Shown: positions 43,733 to 53,552, counted from the first letter of the stretch. The stretch: 59,288 nt of DNA from Halorubrum saccharovorum DSM 1137 (GCF_000337915.1 NZ_AOJE01000058.1:1-59288), one strand, 5' to 3'. Numbers and translations are program-made. Notes: generated by a model not told the origin, from the letters alone.

Positions 43733-45699
43733 CGATCGCCACCGTCGAAGTCGCCGTCCTTCCGCGGGCCGTCGCTCCTCCCGCGAGCGTCCCCGTCGCG
43801 GTCTACGTATCGTTCCGGCGCGATCCGTCCGGTTCTCGCTGACTCTCCGACGCGTTCTCCCCGTCGATCGATGGCACTGCGGACGGCCGCGTACGACTCG
43901 CCGGTCTCCGCGAGCGACTCGACGAGCCGACTCTCCCCGCGGTCGATGCGACCAGTAGGAGACAGTCCCGCTCCCGATCGCTCGAACAGCGGCTCGAACG
44001 AGGCTCCCTCGTCGTGGCCGACGACCTCGGCGATCGTCTCGACACGATGGTCATCGAGCACGACGATCAGATCCGTCGCGGCGAACGAGGAAGGAGAGAC
44101 GCCGAGGTCGGTGACGACTCGCTCCTGGACCGCCTCTGGGTCCTCGCCGTGGATCGTTCCGAGGACCGTCTCGCCGGCCGCGCCGACGCGCATCGCCTCG
44201 TACAACGCCGCCGCCTCCTCGCCGCGGACCTCACCGACGACGATCGCGCCCCCTCCGAGCCGGAGGGCGGTCCGCACTGCCTCGCTCGGCGACGGTTCCG
44301 CACCGTCGCCCACTCGGAGCCGCTGCGTATCGCGCCCGGCAGCGGTCACCGCCTCGGCCGGCAGCTCCGGCGTGTCCTCGATCAGTATCGACCGCGTCTC
44401 GGCCGGCAGCTCCCAGAGAAGCGACCCGAGAGCGGTCGTCTTCCCCGCCCCGCGACCGCCGGCGACGAGCCCTGTCACCCCCCGCTCAACGGCCACCGAA
44501 AGGAGCCCGGCGGCCGCTGGTGTGATCGTCTTCACGTCCACGAGCCGCGCGAGGGTCCACGCGTCCGGCTCGCCGCGACGGAACGTGAAGGAGAGACCGT
44601 CGCTGGCGGGATCGGTCGTGGCGGCGACCCGAACGCGACCGGATTCGGCCTCGATCGTCGCGTCGAGGGTCGGGCTCGCGCGGGAGAATCCCTGCCCGCT
44701 CGTCCGTCGGAGCCGAGACGCGAGCGTCGCCGCGCCCTCGGCCGGTAGCCTGACGTTGGTGCGACACCGCTCCCCGTCGACGACGACTCGAATCGGGTTC
44801 TCGGCGACGGGCGCCGACACCGTCGCGTCGCTCACGCGTTCGTCGGCGAACACGTGTTCGAACGCGCCGTACCCGCGGGTGTGCCGACGGAGCACGTCGA
44901 CCAGCGTCGGGACGGGATCGCCGGCCGCCGCGACCGATCGCACCGCTCGTCCCGGTCCCCTGTCGCCGCCGGTCGGATCGTCGAGCAACCGGTCTTTGGC
45001 GGCGGCGAGTCGCTCGACGGCCTCGTCGTCGAGCCGCGCCGAGGGGGGCGTGAGGTGATACGTCCGTAGCGCTCCCGATCCCTCGTACAGCCGCACGGTC
45101 GCGCCGGTGTCGACCTCCCACCGATCGACGAGCGCTGCGTCCGGCGGCGGTGTCGACGCGACGCGCGTGGCCGCGATCCTCGGGCCGGCGTGCGATCGGA
45201 GCACGTCGCCGGGCTCCTCCGCGTCAGAGACGATCTCGGACAGTCCGGTCTCCGCGGCGATCCGCTTCGGCGGCCCCTCACGGCCGCCCGCTTCCCGCGC
45301 CGCCGCGATCGGTTCTCGGGCCACGCGCTCCGCGAGCCGCGTCTCGTGGAATTCGACCTGCTCGCGGAACCGCCCGGCGGCGATCAGACACGCCGCGGCC
45401 CGCCCGGCGTAGGTCCGCTCGCGGCCCGCGTGGCGCGTCCGGACCACGTCGGCGTCGCGCTCCGTCAGCGCCTCCACGACCGTCGCGAGACAGCCGGGGC
45501 TCGCAGCGAGATCACCGCGCCCCGGACAGTCGTCGGCGTCCACCGCGAGCACGACCCGATCGTCGACGCCGGTCCCGACCGGTTCTCTGAACGACGGATC
45601 GCATCGACACTCGTCAGGGTCGTCATCGACCCACGGGAGCGATCGCAGCGGCGCGTCGTCGCCTCCGAGCGACGACAGCGAGGAGAGATCGAAGCTCAT
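43729..45699 (-). CDS. Secretion/pilus assembly ATPase (TadA/VirB11-like, type II/IV secretion E family)
   Basis: 656-residue ATPase that powers pilus assembly. The N-terminal half is family-specific with a Cys pair (ECRC near residue 30), the C-terminal half carries Walker A GGRGAGKTT (Lys420), the Asp box SILIEDTPELP, and Walker B GGGAIVVGEVRGEEAAALYEAM with histidine HGEDPEAV. The C-terminal extension is acidic/basic and variable. An ATG at 45699 sits 23-30 bases after a TATA box, so the mRNA is probably leaderless. Pairs with the downstream platform gene. Confidence 0.92.
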   Translation of the reverse strand: MSFDLSSLSSLGGDDAPLRSLPWVDDDPDECRCDPSFREPVGTGVDDRVVLAVDADDCPGRGDLAASPGCLATVVEALTERDADVVRTRHAGRERTYAGRAAACLIAAGRFREQVEFHETRLAERVAREPIAAAREAGGREGPPKRIAAETGLSEIVSDAEEPGDVLRSHAGPRIAATRVASTPPPDAALVDRWEVDTGATVRLYEGSGALRTYHLTPPSARLDDEAVERLAAAKDRLLDDPTGGDRGPGRAVRSVAAAGDPVPTLVDVLRRHTRGYGAFEHVFADERVSDATVSAPVAENPIRVVVDGERCRTNVRLPAEGAATLASRLRRTSGQGFSRASPTLDATIEAESGRVRVAATTDPASDGLSFTFRRGEPDAWTLARLVDVKTITPAAAGLLSVAVERGVTGLVAGGRGAGKTTALGSLLWELPAETRSILIEDTPELPAEAVTAAGRDTQRLRVGDGAEPSPSEAVRTALRLGGGAIVVGEVRGEEAAALYEAMRVGAAGETVLGTIHGEDPEAVQERVVTDLGVSPSSFAATDLIVVLDDHRVETIAEVVGHDEGASFEPLFERSGAGLSPTGRIDRGESRLVESLAETGESYAAVRSAIDRRGERVGESARTGRIAPERYVDRDGDARGRSDGPRKDGDFDGGDR

Positions 45700-45721
45700 G
45701 GCGGGCGTGCCCGCGGTATCG

Positions 45722-45729
45722 CATATAAA
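45722..45729 (-). promoter_or_regulatory. TATA box of the secretion ATPase gene
   Basis: CATATAAA on the plus strand reads TTTATATG leftward, 23-30 bases before the ATG at 45699. It sits in the 33-base gap between two genes of the cluster, so the ATPase-platform pair has its own leaderless promoter. Confidence 0.62.
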
Positions 45730-45732
45730 CTC

Positions 45733-46203
45733 TCACCCGATCCGCGAAATCCGGACAGTCGGGCCGCCGTCGTCGACGAGGCGGAGGTCCAGGCGACTCT
45801 CGCCGTCGGTCCGGAGCGCGATCGGTCCGTCGACGACTTCGACGGTCGCGGCCGTCGCGCCAGGAACGATCGGACGGGTCCGGCCGCGACTGCCGTCGAT
45901 CCGATACCGAAGCGCGGCGACGGTTTCGTTTCCCGACTGCTCCGCCTCGACGAGTGCCAGACGGTCGATCGGTGCCGCGGTGACGCCGCTCGGCGCGCGA
46001 ACCGTCACCGTCGTTCGGGCGGCGAGCGACGGGTCCGCGACGCTCATCGATCCGGCGGCGAGTCCGCCGATCGCTCGCTCGATGCGGTCCGACTCGGTGT
46101 CGAGCTGCTCCTCGGTCGTCGCGGTCCGGGCGTCTTCCAGCGCCGGTATCGAGGCCGCGAGGAGCGCGACGGCGACGAGGACCGTGAGGACGACGCGGAT
46201 CAC
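45733..46203 (-). CDS. Small membrane-anchored protein of the Tad-like cluster
   Basis: 156-residue protein with an immediate N-terminal helix (MIRVVLTVLVAVALLAASIP) and an outside beta-rich domain (SLAARTTVTVRAPSGVTAAP). No cysteines. GTG start at 46203, 27 bases after the coiled-coil gene. Type III pilin-like or TadE-like in layout; a minor pilin or an anchored assembly factor is a guess. Confidence 0.74.
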   Translation of the reverse strand: MIRVVLTVLVAVALLAASIPALEDARTATTEEQLDTESDRIERAIGGLAAGSMSVADPSLAARTTVTVRAPSGVTAAPIDRLALVEAEQSGNETVAALRYRIDGSRGRTRPIVPGATAATVEVVDGPIALRTDGESRLDLRLVDDGGPTVRISRIG

Positions 46204-46230
46204 GGCCCCGTCCTCGCGGCGCGCCGGCGG

Positions 46231-46980
46231 TTACAGCGAGTCACGGAGCCGATCCAGCGCGCCGGAGCGCCACGAGTCGTCCGCTTTCTCGTCGTTCGTT
46301 TCGGAGCGGTCGGTCGCCGTCTCGACCGCCGACCTGGCTCCGTTCTCTCGGCGCCGGTTTGTCGGTACGGCGTCGTCGCTCGGTACGGCGGCGTCGAGGG
46401 CGTCGTCGCTCGGTACGGCGGTGTCGAGGGCGTTCTCGTTGGCCGCGCCGTCGTGAGTCGCCTCGCCGTTCTCACTCGCTTCGTTCTCACTCGCTTTAGC
46501 GAGCGCGAGGTCGGCGCGGCGCTCGACCGCCTGATTCACAGACCGGATCGATCCGACGTACCCCCTGATCGCTTGCGTCGCCGCCTCCAGTTCCTCCACG
46601 CGTGCTTCGAGGTCGTCGAGCCGCGTCGACAGTTCCTCCCGCTCCGCGCTCGCGGCCGCCCCGTCGCTGAGATCGGCGACAGCGTCGTCGGTCCCGGTGA
46701 GTGCCCGCTCGACCGCGCGGAGTCGCTCTTCGACCCGGTCGCCGTCCCGCTCGGGGTTCGCCCCGATGTTCGGGTCTTTCTCCGATGCGATGTCCGCGTC
46801 GGCGACGGCCGGCCTCTCGCCCGTCGATCGCGTCGATCCGGACGTTCCGGCCGTTCCGGCCGGTGTGCCATCGGCTCGGCCGAACGCCGGAGATCGCTCT
46901 GATTGCTCGTCACCCGTCGTCTCCGGAGCCCCTCCGGCGCCGACGAACGGCCGGTCGCGGTCGCGAGTGTCGTCTGTCAC
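46231..46980 (-). CDS. Acidic coiled-coil protein of the Tad-like cluster
   Basis: 249-residue soluble protein. Residues 1-70 are disordered (TGDEQSERSPAFGRADGTPAGTAG), about 75-155 form a coiled coil (ADLSDGAAASAEREELSTRL, then LEARVEELEAATQAIRG), and the tail holds repeated SENGE and AVPSDDALD blocks, matched in DNA by a short repeat near 46369-46440. GTG start. It is the most upstream gene of the cluster and is divergent from cetZ. Probably a cytoplasmic scaffold or regulator of the pilus machine; not assigned. Confidence 0.74.
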   Translation of the reverse strand: MTDDTRDRDRPFVGAGGAPETTGDEQSERSPAFGRADGTPAGTAGTSGSTRSTGERPAVADADIASEKDPNIGANPERDGDRVEERLRAVERALTGTDDAVADLSDGAAASAEREELSTRLDDLEARVEELEAATQAIRGYVGSIRSVNQAVERRADLALAKASENEASENGEATHDGAANENALDTAVPSDDALDAAVPSDDAVPTNRRRENGARSAVETATDRSETNDEKADDSWRSGALDRLRDSL

Positions 46981-47056
46981 GCGGTCGATTGGCCGCGGGT
47001 TTCTACTTAAACCTCGGGGGAAAAGATATTACGACCGGATCGGTTAGCTCTCGATC

Positions 47057-48136
47057 ATGAACGCGGTCCTCCTCGGCGTCGGACAGGCGGGCGGAAAGCT
47101 TACGACTGCGCTCGCCGAGTTCGACGCGGACGCCGGTTACGGTGCGGTGCTCGACGCGCTCGCGGTGAACACGGCGTCGGCCGACCTAGAGCCACTCCCG
47201 CTCGATACGGTCCTCGTGGGTCAGTCTCGGGTGAACGGGCACGGCGTCGGCGGCGACAACGAGCTCGGCGCCGAGGTGATGGAGGAAGACGCCGTCGAGG
47301 TGCTCGACGCGCTCGCGCCGAAGGTGAACGCCGACGCGGAGGCGCTGTTCGTTGTCGCGGGGCTCGGCGGCGGAACCGGATCCGGCGGCGCGCCGGTGCT
47401 CGTCCGCGAGCTGAGCCGCGTGTACGACGTGCCGGTGTACGCGCTCGGCGTCCTCCCCGGCCGCGACGAGGGGGCGATGTACCAGGTGAACGCCGGGCGA
47501 TCGCTGAAGACGCTCGTCCGCGAGGCCGACGCGACGATTTTGCTCGACAACGACGCGTGGCGCTCCTCCGGCGAGTCGGTCGAGGGCGGCTACGCGGCGA
47601 TCAACGCCTCGATGGCGAAGCGGGTCGGGCTCCTGCTCGCGGCCGGCGAGTCGGTCGAGGGCGTCGCGGAGTCGGTCGTCGACACGAGCGAGGTGATCAA
47701 CACGCTGCGCGCCGGCGGCATGGCCGCGGTCGGGTTCGCGTCCGCACCGGCCGCCGAGGACGCCGAGGAGAACGTCACGACGGTGATGAGTACGGTCCGG
47801 AGCGCGGTGATGACCGGGATGTCGCTCCCGAACGCGACCGACGCGGACGCCGCTCTGGTCGCCATCGCGGGCGATCCCGACAGGATATCCCGGAAGGGCT
47901 CGGAGAAGGCGCGCAAGTGGCTCCAAGAGGAGACCGGATCGATGGAGGTGCGCGGCGGCGACTTCCCGCTCGACTCCGACCGGGTGGCCGCCTTGGTCCT
48001 CCTCGGCGGCGTCGAGCGCTCGCGCCGCGTGGAGGAGTTCCTCGAACGCGCGCGACAGGCGATCCGAGACGAGCCGGAGGAACAGCCCGACCCCGCCGAC
48101 GCGTTCCGCAACGACGAGCTCGACGACCTGCTCTGA
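47057..48136 (+). CDS. cetZ: CetZ family tubulin-like GTPase
   Basis: 359-residue cytoskeletal GTPase of the haloarchaeal CetZ family, which controls cell shape and motility. It has GVGQAGGKL at residues 7-15, VNTASADL, the [16 protein letters not shown] segment typical of CetZ, and the GTP signature [13 protein letters not shown] near residue 100, then [18 protein letters not shown] and [17 protein letters not shown]. The C-terminal tail is acidic. Several paralogues usually exist, so which one this is remains open. ATG lies about 20 bases after an AT-rich element (AAAAGATATTACG). Confidence 0.93.
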   Translation: MNAVLLGVGQAGGKLTTALAEFDADAGYGAVLDALAVNTASADLEPLPLDTVLVGQSRVNGHGVGGDNELGAEVMEEDAVEVLDALAPKVNADAEALFVVAGLGGGTGSGGAPVLVRELSRVYDVPVYALGVLPGRDEGAMYQVNAGRSLKTLVREADATILLDNDAWRSSGESVEGGYAAINASMAKRVGLLLAAGESVEGVAESVVDTSEVINTLRAGGMAAVGFASAPAAEDAEENVTTVMSTVRSAVMTGMSLPNATDADAALVAIAGDPDRISRKGSEKARKWLQEETGSMEVRGGDFPLDSDRVAALVLLGGVERSRRVEEFLERARQAIRDEPEEQPDPADAFRNDELDDLL

Positions 48137-48221
48137 GACGTGTCGATCCCGCCGGCGGGCGTCGCCCGCTCGCGGGACAGGTTCCGCACCTTTTTGGTCC
48201 CGCCCGGTAGAGTCGATTCCG

Positions 48222-48920
48222 ATGAACAACCCGTGGGACGACTGGGACCACGTGCTGAAGGTCGATCCCGACAAGCAGCTGTACGGGGACGACACCTTCG
48301 AGGACGTCTGCCGGACCGGAACCGACGCGATCGAGATCGGCGGGACCCTCGATGTCACCGCGGAGAAGATGACTCGCGTCGTCGACGCCGCTGCGGAGTA
48401 CGACGTCCCGCTCTACCAGGAGCCGTCGAACCCGGGCGTCGTCATCGATTCGCCCGCCCTCGACGGGTACCTGATCCCGACGGTGTTCAACGCGGGCGGT
48501 CCGTTCTGGATCACCGGCGCGCACAAGGAGTGGGTCCGCATCGACGACCTCGACTGGAGCCGGACGCACACCGAGGCGTACATCGTGATGAACCCCGAGG
48601 CGTCGGTCGCGCAGCTGACCGAGGCCGACTGCGACCTCAGCGCCGACGACGTGGGGGCGTACGCGAAGGTGGCGGAGCGCATGTTCGGCCAGGAGATCGT
48701 CTACGTCGAGTACTCGGGCACCTTCGGAGACACGGAGAAGGTCGCCGCCGCCCACGACGCGCTCGACGAGGCCACCCTGTTTTACGGCGGCGGGATCCAC
48801 GGTTACGAGTCGGCCAACGAGATGGCCGCCCACAGCGACGTGATCGTCGTCGGCGACCTGCTCCACGACGAGGGCGTCGACGCGGTCCGCGAGACGGTGA
48901 AGGGCGCGAAGGACGCGTAA
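48222..48920 (+). CDS. Geranylgeranylglyceryl phosphate synthase
   Basis: First committed enzyme of archaeal ether lipid synthesis; it joins sn-glycerol-1-phosphate to geranylgeranyl diphosphate. The 232-residue protein has the PcrB/GGGPS TIM-barrel pattern: LKVDPDK near residue 12, EIGGTLDVT near 38, [10 protein letters not shown], the prenyl-site region [11 protein letters not shown] near 160 and [15 protein letters not shown] near 188 with the phosphate-binding glycines. Short length is typical of haloarchaea. Follows cetZ by 85 bases, with an AT-rich element (CTTTTTGG near 48190) that could serve as its own promoter. Confidence 0.95.
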   Translation: MNNPWDDWDHVLKVDPDKQLYGDDTFEDVCRTGTDAIEIGGTLDVTAEKMTRVVDAAAEYDVPLYQEPSNPGVVIDSPALDGYLIPTVFNAGGPFWITGAHKEWVRIDDLDWSRTHTEAYIVMNPEASVAQLTEADCDLSADDVGAYAKVAERMFGQEIVYVEYSGTFGDTEKVAAAHDALDEATLFYGGGIHGYESANEMAAHSDVIVVGDLLHDEGVDAVRETVKGAKDA

Positions 48921-48959
48921 GCCTCGGAGGAGCAGCCCTGCCGTGCGGTTCTGTCCGGC

Positions 48960-49559
48960 TCAGTACCCGTCCAGCATGTTCTCGACGTACTTCGCGATCA
49001 CGTCCACTTCCAGGTGGACCGGGTCGCCGACCGACTTCTCCGAGAGCGTCGTCAGCTCGTAGGTCGTCGGGATGATCGCGACGTCGAACTCCCCCTCGCG
49101 CTTCTCGGCGACCGTCAGCGAGATCCCGTCGAGCGTCACGGAACCCTTGTCCACGAGGTAGTCGCCGTGGCCCTCGGGAATCGCGAACGTGAACCGCCAG
49201 TCCTCGCCGACGCGCTCGATCGACTTCACCTCGGCGACGGTGTCGACGTGGCCCTGCACGACGTGGCCGTCGAACCGCCCGTCGGCGGGCATCGCGAGCT
49301 CGACGTTGACCGCGTCGCCTTCGTCGACAGCGCCGAGGTACGTCTTCGCGACCGTCTCGCTCGCGAGGAACACCTCGAACCAGTCGTCGTCCGATCCGAC
49401 CGCGTACTCCTCGACCGTGAGGCAGACGCCGCTGACGCTGATCGACTGGCCGTGGTGGAGGTCGTCGAACCCGTCGACCGCGATCCGGAGCCGGAGCCCG
49501 TCCTCGGTCTCGGTCCGCTCGCGGACGGTCCCGGTGTCCTCGACGATGCCGGTGAACAT
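48960..49559 (-). CDS. ribE: Riboflavin synthase alpha subunit
   Basis: Catalyses dismutation of two 6,7-dimethyl-8-ribityllumazine molecules to riboflavin. The 199-residue protein contains two lumazine-binding repeats: MFTGIVEDTGTV at the N terminus and FDGHVVQGHVDTVAEV at about residue 95, with SVSGVCLTV and SVTLDGISLTV in equivalent places. ATG at 49559 starts exactly at the family motif; the longer open frame upstream is not used. No FMN-riboswitch-like sequence was seen in the 112-base gap upstream. Haloarchaea use this bacterial-type enzyme. Confidence 0.95.
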   Translation of the reverse strand: MFTGIVEDTGTVRERTETEDGLRLRIAVDGFDDLHHGQSISVSGVCLTVEEYAVGSDDDWFEVFLASETVAKTYLGAVDEGDAVNVELAMPADGRFDGHVVQGHVDTVAEVKSIERVGEDWRFTFAIPEGHGDYLVDKGSVTLDGISLTVAEKREGEFDVAIIPTTYELTTLSEKSVGDPVHLEVDVIAKYVENMLDGY

Positions 49560-49671
49560 ACCGGAACTGGGCGCGCGCGACACATATCGGTTCGGTGTTC
49601 GCTCGCGGCTCCGCTCTCGGCTCCCGCTGACGCCGCGCCTCTTTTGACCCCCCGGAGCCAACGCAGTCGCA

Positions 49672-50001
49672 ATGAGACTCGGGCTGACCGACATGATCGG
49701 GTTGGCCGCGTCGCTGATCTTCGCCCTCCCGCTCGCGAACTACGCGATCATCCGGCTGTTCGCCGGCGAGGTCGCGCTCGGCGTCGGCCTGCTCGTCGTC
49801 GCCGCCGCGATGGTCGTCCTCCCGCAGTACTTCCTCGATCCCGGGCGGATCCTGCGGGGACTGCTCGCGGGGCTGCTCCCCCGACAGCTCCGCGAGATCG
49901 CCGATCTCGACGCCCCGGATGAGCGTCCGACCCAGGAGCCGTCGATCGAAGGCGAGCAGACCGAGGCGACGCCCGAGGACGGGACACCGGTCGAGAAGTG
50001 A
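49672..50001 (+). CDS. Small two-helix membrane protein (DUF7533-like)
   Basis: 109-residue protein. Two membrane helices (residues 8-27 and 35-54, GLVVAAAMVVLPQYF-type) are followed by an acidic soluble tail (ERPTQEPSIEGEQTEATPED). It resembles a haloarchaea-only family that I recall as DUF7533. Divergent from ribE, convergent with the peptidase gene. Function unknown. Confidence 0.72.
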   Translation: MRLGLTDMIGLAASLIFALPLANYAIIRLFAGEVALGVGLLVVAAAMVVLPQYFLDPGRILRGLLAGLLPRQLREIADLDAPDERPTQEPSIEGEQTEATPEDGTPVEK

Positions 50002-50016
50002 GCGCTCTTTTCGAAT

Positions 50017-51417
50017 TCACTCCCGCGCGGTCGGAACGATCCCGAACGGGTACTCGGCCAGCACCTCGTAGCCGCCCTCGGTGACGACGACGAGGTCCTC
50101 CAGCCTGACGCCGCCCACGTCGGGGTCGTACACGCCCGGCCCGACCGTCACGACGTGGCCCGACCGCAGTTCGCCCGCACCCGACAGCGACGGCGACTCG
50201 TGGCGGCTCACGCCCACGCCGTGGCCGGTGCCGTGGGTGAACCCGGCCTCGCCCTCCCCCGCGTTCGGGTCGAACCCGTACGCGCCAAGCTCGGCGGCGG
50301 CCTCTCCGTGGACGCTCGCGGCCGTCGCGCCCGATTCGACCTCGCCGAGCGCGACCTCGCGGGCCGACTCGACCGCGAGGTACGCCCGACGCTCCCAGCC
50401 GCCGTCGCCGTCGACGACGAACGTCCGGGTCAGGTCGCCGCGGTAGCCGTCGGGCCCGCGCGGCGAGACGTCGATCAGCACCGTCTCGCCCGGCCGGATC
50501 GGGTCGTCGCCGACGTAGCGGAGGTCGGCCGCTGCCGGCCCCACGCGGATCGCGGTGTCGCCGGCGTCCCGGACGCCGCGGGCGGCGAGCGTCGCGTTCA
50601 CGACCCGCCGCAGACGCTCGGTCGTCAGGGGTGCGCCCTCCCACCGGAGGGAGGGCTCGCGGGTCCCCGCCGAGTCGCCATCGGCGTCGGACTCGCTCCC
50701 GACGACCTCGCTCTCGGCCAACACGGTCTCGGCGCGTGCCATTCCCGCGACCGCCGCGCGCTGGACTCGTCGGAGCCGGTCGACCTCCGCGTCGGTCTTC
50801 CGGGATCGGGCGGTCGCGACCGCGTCGGTCGACGCCAGCGCGTTGCCGGCGCGTTCGAGGTACACCGCCGCGTCGTGCGGGATCGACGGGGAAACGAGAG
50901 CGGTGCGGTCGCTGTCGGCTCGGTCGCGCTCTTCGATGTCGAGCAGGTCTCGGACGACCGCCGCCGCGCGCTCGCCCGCGTGGTCGCCGACGCGCTCGGT
51001 CCGCACCTCGCGGGCGACGCCGTCGTGGAACCCGGCGTCGCCGTCGGCGCCTCCGCCGTCAGCGCCTTCGCTTCGGTCGCGCGCCCCGGCGACGAACTCT
51101 CGCTCGGCCTGCTCGCGGAACTGCGAGGGGGCACAGAGGACGGCGCGGCCCGCGATTCCGTCGTCTTCCGAACCCACGCTCTCCGGAACGACCACAAGCG
51201 CGTACGCCCGGTCCGGGCCGGCGAAGCGCGTGAGATACCGGAGGTCGTCGTCGAACCGGTCGCCGACCGCGACGAAGGCGTCGGCGTCCGCGGCCGCGAC
51301 CGCCTCGGCGATCGGTGTGAGGTTGGTGCGGACCGGGAGGCGGTCGCGCAGTTCCGCGGCGTCGCCGTCCCCGCCGCTTCCCGCACCGGCCTCCGCGGCG
51401 TCGCTCCCGTCGCTCAC
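50017..51417 (-). CDS. M24 family metallopeptidase (Xaa-Pro peptidase type)
   Basis: 466-residue M24 'pita-bread' protein. The N-terminal half is a creatinase-like domain, longer than usual because of several acidic loops (for instance around residues 110-135 and 240-255). Metal ligands appear in the C-terminal half: IDVSPRGPDGYRGDLTRTF with both aspartates, FTHGTGHGVG with the histidine, and the last glutamate in VRLEDLVVV. It therefore likely cleaves Xaa-Pro peptides in the cytoplasm. Upstream helicase stop overlaps its start by four bases, so the two are co-transcribed. Confidence 0.9.
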   Translation of the reverse strand: MSDGSDAAEAGAGSGGDGDAAELRDRLPVRTNLTPIAEAVAAADADAFVAVGDRFDDDLRYLTRFAGPDRAYALVVVPESVGSEDDGIAGRAVLCAPSQFREQAEREFVAGARDRSEGADGGGADGDAGFHDGVAREVRTERVGDHAGERAAAVVRDLLDIEERDRADSDRTALVSPSIPHDAAVYLERAGNALASTDAVATARSRKTDAEVDRLRRVQRAAVAGMARAETVLAESEVVGSESDADGDSAGTREPSLRWEGAPLTTERLRRVVNATLAARGVRDAGDTAIRVGPAAADLRYVGDDPIRPGETVLIDVSPRGPDGYRGDLTRTFVVDGDGGWERRAYLAVESAREVALGEVESGATAASVHGEAAAELGAYGFDPNAGEGEAGFTHGTGHGVGVSRHESPSLSGAGELRSGHVVTVGPGVYDPDVGGVRLEDLVVVTEGGYEVLAEYPFGIVPTARE

Positions 51418-53258
51418 GGCTCGGGTTCGGGGACGGCCAGCTCCGCCTGCACCTCCTCGACGAGATCCTGTGCGGGTTCGTCGCGGAGCTCGTTGAAGAG
51501 GAGAACGCTGATCGGGAGCGTCGGTGCCCCGCTGATGAGGCTCTCCATGATCACCAGTCGCTCGCGTGCGCGGGACATCCCGACGTAGAACACGCGGCGC
51601 TCGTTGTCGGTGAGGACCGGGACCGGGCTCGTGGTCTTCGTGAACTCCTCGATGCCGTCCACGTCGGTCGGGTCGTCGATGGAGGCCGCCATCTGCTCGA
51701 CAACCTTCTCGGTGAGGTCGGTCGCGACGAACACGTGGTCGGCCTCGCGGCCCTTCGCGGAGTGGATGGTGCCGACGCGGACGCGGGTCGGGTCCATCCC
51801 CTCGTAGTCGCCGTCGAAGTAGGCGCCCATCGACTTCCGCTGGAAGCTCGTCACCTTCCGGACCATGTCGTTCGCGCTGCTCGCGTCGGGCATGAACGGG
51901 ATGAACTCGTCGAGTTCGTCGTTCGTCACCTCGATCTGGGCGATGTCGTCGGCGTCGGCCGCCTCCTCGCGGTCGTCGAGGAAGTCGTAGAACTCGTCCC
52001 GCTCGTGGGTGCCGAACGCCGAGTCCTGCAGCATGTCGGCGAGCCGTCGGGCCTCAAGCCCGTTCACGGAGTCGCCCGTGTCGGCCTTCTCGATGGCGCT
52101 GACGTAGTCACGCACGCGGTCGGTCCACATCCGGCCGTCGGTCAGCATCGTGAACGGGATCCCGTGGTCGATGAACTCGTCGATGAAGTCGAACATCTGG
52201 TAGCGCGCCCGGAACAGACACATCACGCTGCCCTCGTCGTCCTCGACGGTGTACCGGACGTTCCGGACAAGTTCGAGCATCGACGGCGACTCGATCGCCT
52301 CGACGGTGCCGCCCTCCTTGCGCGGGTGGAGGTCCTTCTCCTGTCGCTTGTCGATGTGGCGGATCTCGGCGTTGACGACGTTGAGGATCTCGGAGGGGAG
52401 CCGGTAGGAGTTCGGGAGCACCACGTCCTCGTCGACGTCGGTGTCTAAGAGGAGGTCGGGGTCGGCGCCCTGCCACGCGTAGACGACCTGGTCGTCGTCG
52501 CCGGCGATGAGCACTTTCCGCATGTGGGGTTTCCACTCCTCGAAGACGTTGTACTGCAGCGTCGTGATGTCCTGGAACTCGTCGATGATCAGGTACTCGA
52601 CGTTCGGCACCAGCGAGCGCTGCGCGACGCGTTCGAGCATGTCTGCGAAGCCGACCAGGTCGTGGTCGCCCTTGTAGCCGCGCCACGCGCGGATCGTGTC
52701 GGGGATGTCGATCCGGTCGTCGTCGGAGGGCCACGTCGGGGTGTACTTGTTCCCCTGCTGCGCGTTGGGGTCCTCCTCGGGCGGGAGCCGGACCTCCTCG
52801 ACGTTCCACTGGAAGGGCACGTCGTACCAGTCGGCCACGTCGCGCTCGGTGCGCTGGAGCCACTGCGAGGTGGCGATGATCTTGTTGCCGATCGTCGTCG
52901 ACCGCGCGGTCCGCCGTCCGGCGCCGCCGTGCTGGTCCTCGAACTCGATGCCGTACTCCTCGCAGAACTCCTCTTTGTCGTCCTCGCCGACCACGTCGCC
53001 GCGCGACAGGTCGAGCAGCTCGTACGCCTTCGCGTGCATGGTACAGACGTTCCCCTGGAGGCTGCGCGGGGAGATGTCGAGCCGCTCGGCGAGCCGCTCG
53101 CGGATCTCGGCGGCGGCAGCACGCGTGTACGAGACGACGAGCACGTCGCGAACGTCGGCGTCCCCGTCGTCGAGGATCCCCTCGACGCGGTCCAGGAGCG
53201 CTGTGGTCTTCCCGCTGCCCGGACCGCCGAACAGTCGCGTCACCGTGGGATCGGTCAT
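51414..53258 (-). CDS. UvrD/Rep-family superfamily 1 DNA helicase
   Basis: 614-residue ATP-dependent 3'-5' helicase used in DNA repair. Motif I GGPGSGKTT near residue 12, motif Ia YTRAAAAEIRERL, motif II LIIDEFQDIT near 225, motif III AGDDDQVVYAWQGA near 255, motif IV region NSYRLPSEIL, motif V VGTIHSAKGREADHVF near 505 and motif VI YVGMSRARERLVI near 575 are all present. Motif II has DEFQD, the family form. Shorter than bacterial UvrD, lacking some accessory insertions. First of an operon with the M24 peptidase. Confidence 0.95.
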   Translation of the reverse strand: MTDPTVTRLFGGPGSGKTTALLDRVEGILDDGDADVRDVLVVSYTRAAAAEIRERLAERLDISPRSLQGNVCTMHAKAYELLDLSRGDVVGEDDKEEFCEEYGIEFEDQHGGAGRRTARSTTIGNKIIATSQWLQRTERDVADWYDVPFQWNVEEVRLPPEEDPNAQQGNKYTPTWPSDDDRIDIPDTIRAWRGYKGDHDLVGFADMLERVAQRSLVPNVEYLIIDEFQDITTLQYNVFEEWKPHMRKVLIAGDDDQVVYAWQGADPDLLLDTDVDEDVVLPNSYRLPSEILNVVNAEIRHIDKRQEKDLHPRKEGGTVEAIESPSMLELVRNVRYTVEDDEGSVMCLFRARYQMFDFIDEFIDHGIPFTMLTDGRMWTDRVRDYVSAIEKADTGDSVNGLEARRLADMLQDSAFGTHERDEFYDFLDDREEAADADDIAQIEVTNDELDEFIPFMPDASSANDMVRKVTSFQRKSMGAYFDGDYEGMDPTRVRVGTIHSAKGREADHVFVATDLTEKVVEQMAASIDDPTDVDGIEEFTKTTSPVPVLTDNERRVFYVGMSRARERLVIMESLISGAPTLPISVLLFNELRDEPAQDLVEEVQAELAVPEPEP

Positions 53259-53393
53259 TAGTTACTCCAGATTCCGGTTCTCCTTAAACGCCGTGGCTCT
53301 GGCCGTACCGGAGGGAACGACGGATCGGCCCCGAGCCATCGATCGGACCGCAGATACGATCGTCGACGGATCGCCGTCGGACTCTCGGCGCGC

Positions 53394-53552
53394 TCAGTTG
53401 CTTCGCGTCGCTCGCGCCTCGCGCACGTCGGCGCCGTCGCGGACGAGATCCTCGCAGTCGGGACAGACTCGGGGCCGATCGATCTCGTTCGGCGTGAAGA
53501 CCCGAACGTAGTCGGTCGTGACGAACGAACCGCAGTTCTGGCAGGTCGGCAT
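53394..53552 (-). CDS. Small zinc-finger protein (DUF7563-like)
   Basis: 52-residue protein with two CxxC knuckles, PTCQNCGSF near residue 3 and RVCPDCEDL near 29, so a single Zn ribbon. ATG at 53552 puts the first knuckle directly at the N terminus; longer frames run through the neighbouring promoter. Like many haloarchaeal zinc microproteins, it may be a regulator or partner protein. I recall the family as DUF7563 but have not checked. Confidence 0.75.
   Translation of the reverse strand: MPTCQNCGSFVTTDYVRVFTPNEIDRPRVCPDCEDLVRDGADVREARATRSN

Noticed and set aside
49560-49671. FMN riboswitch before ribE
   Set aside because: Gap is short, divergent, and shows none of the conserved RFN element stems.
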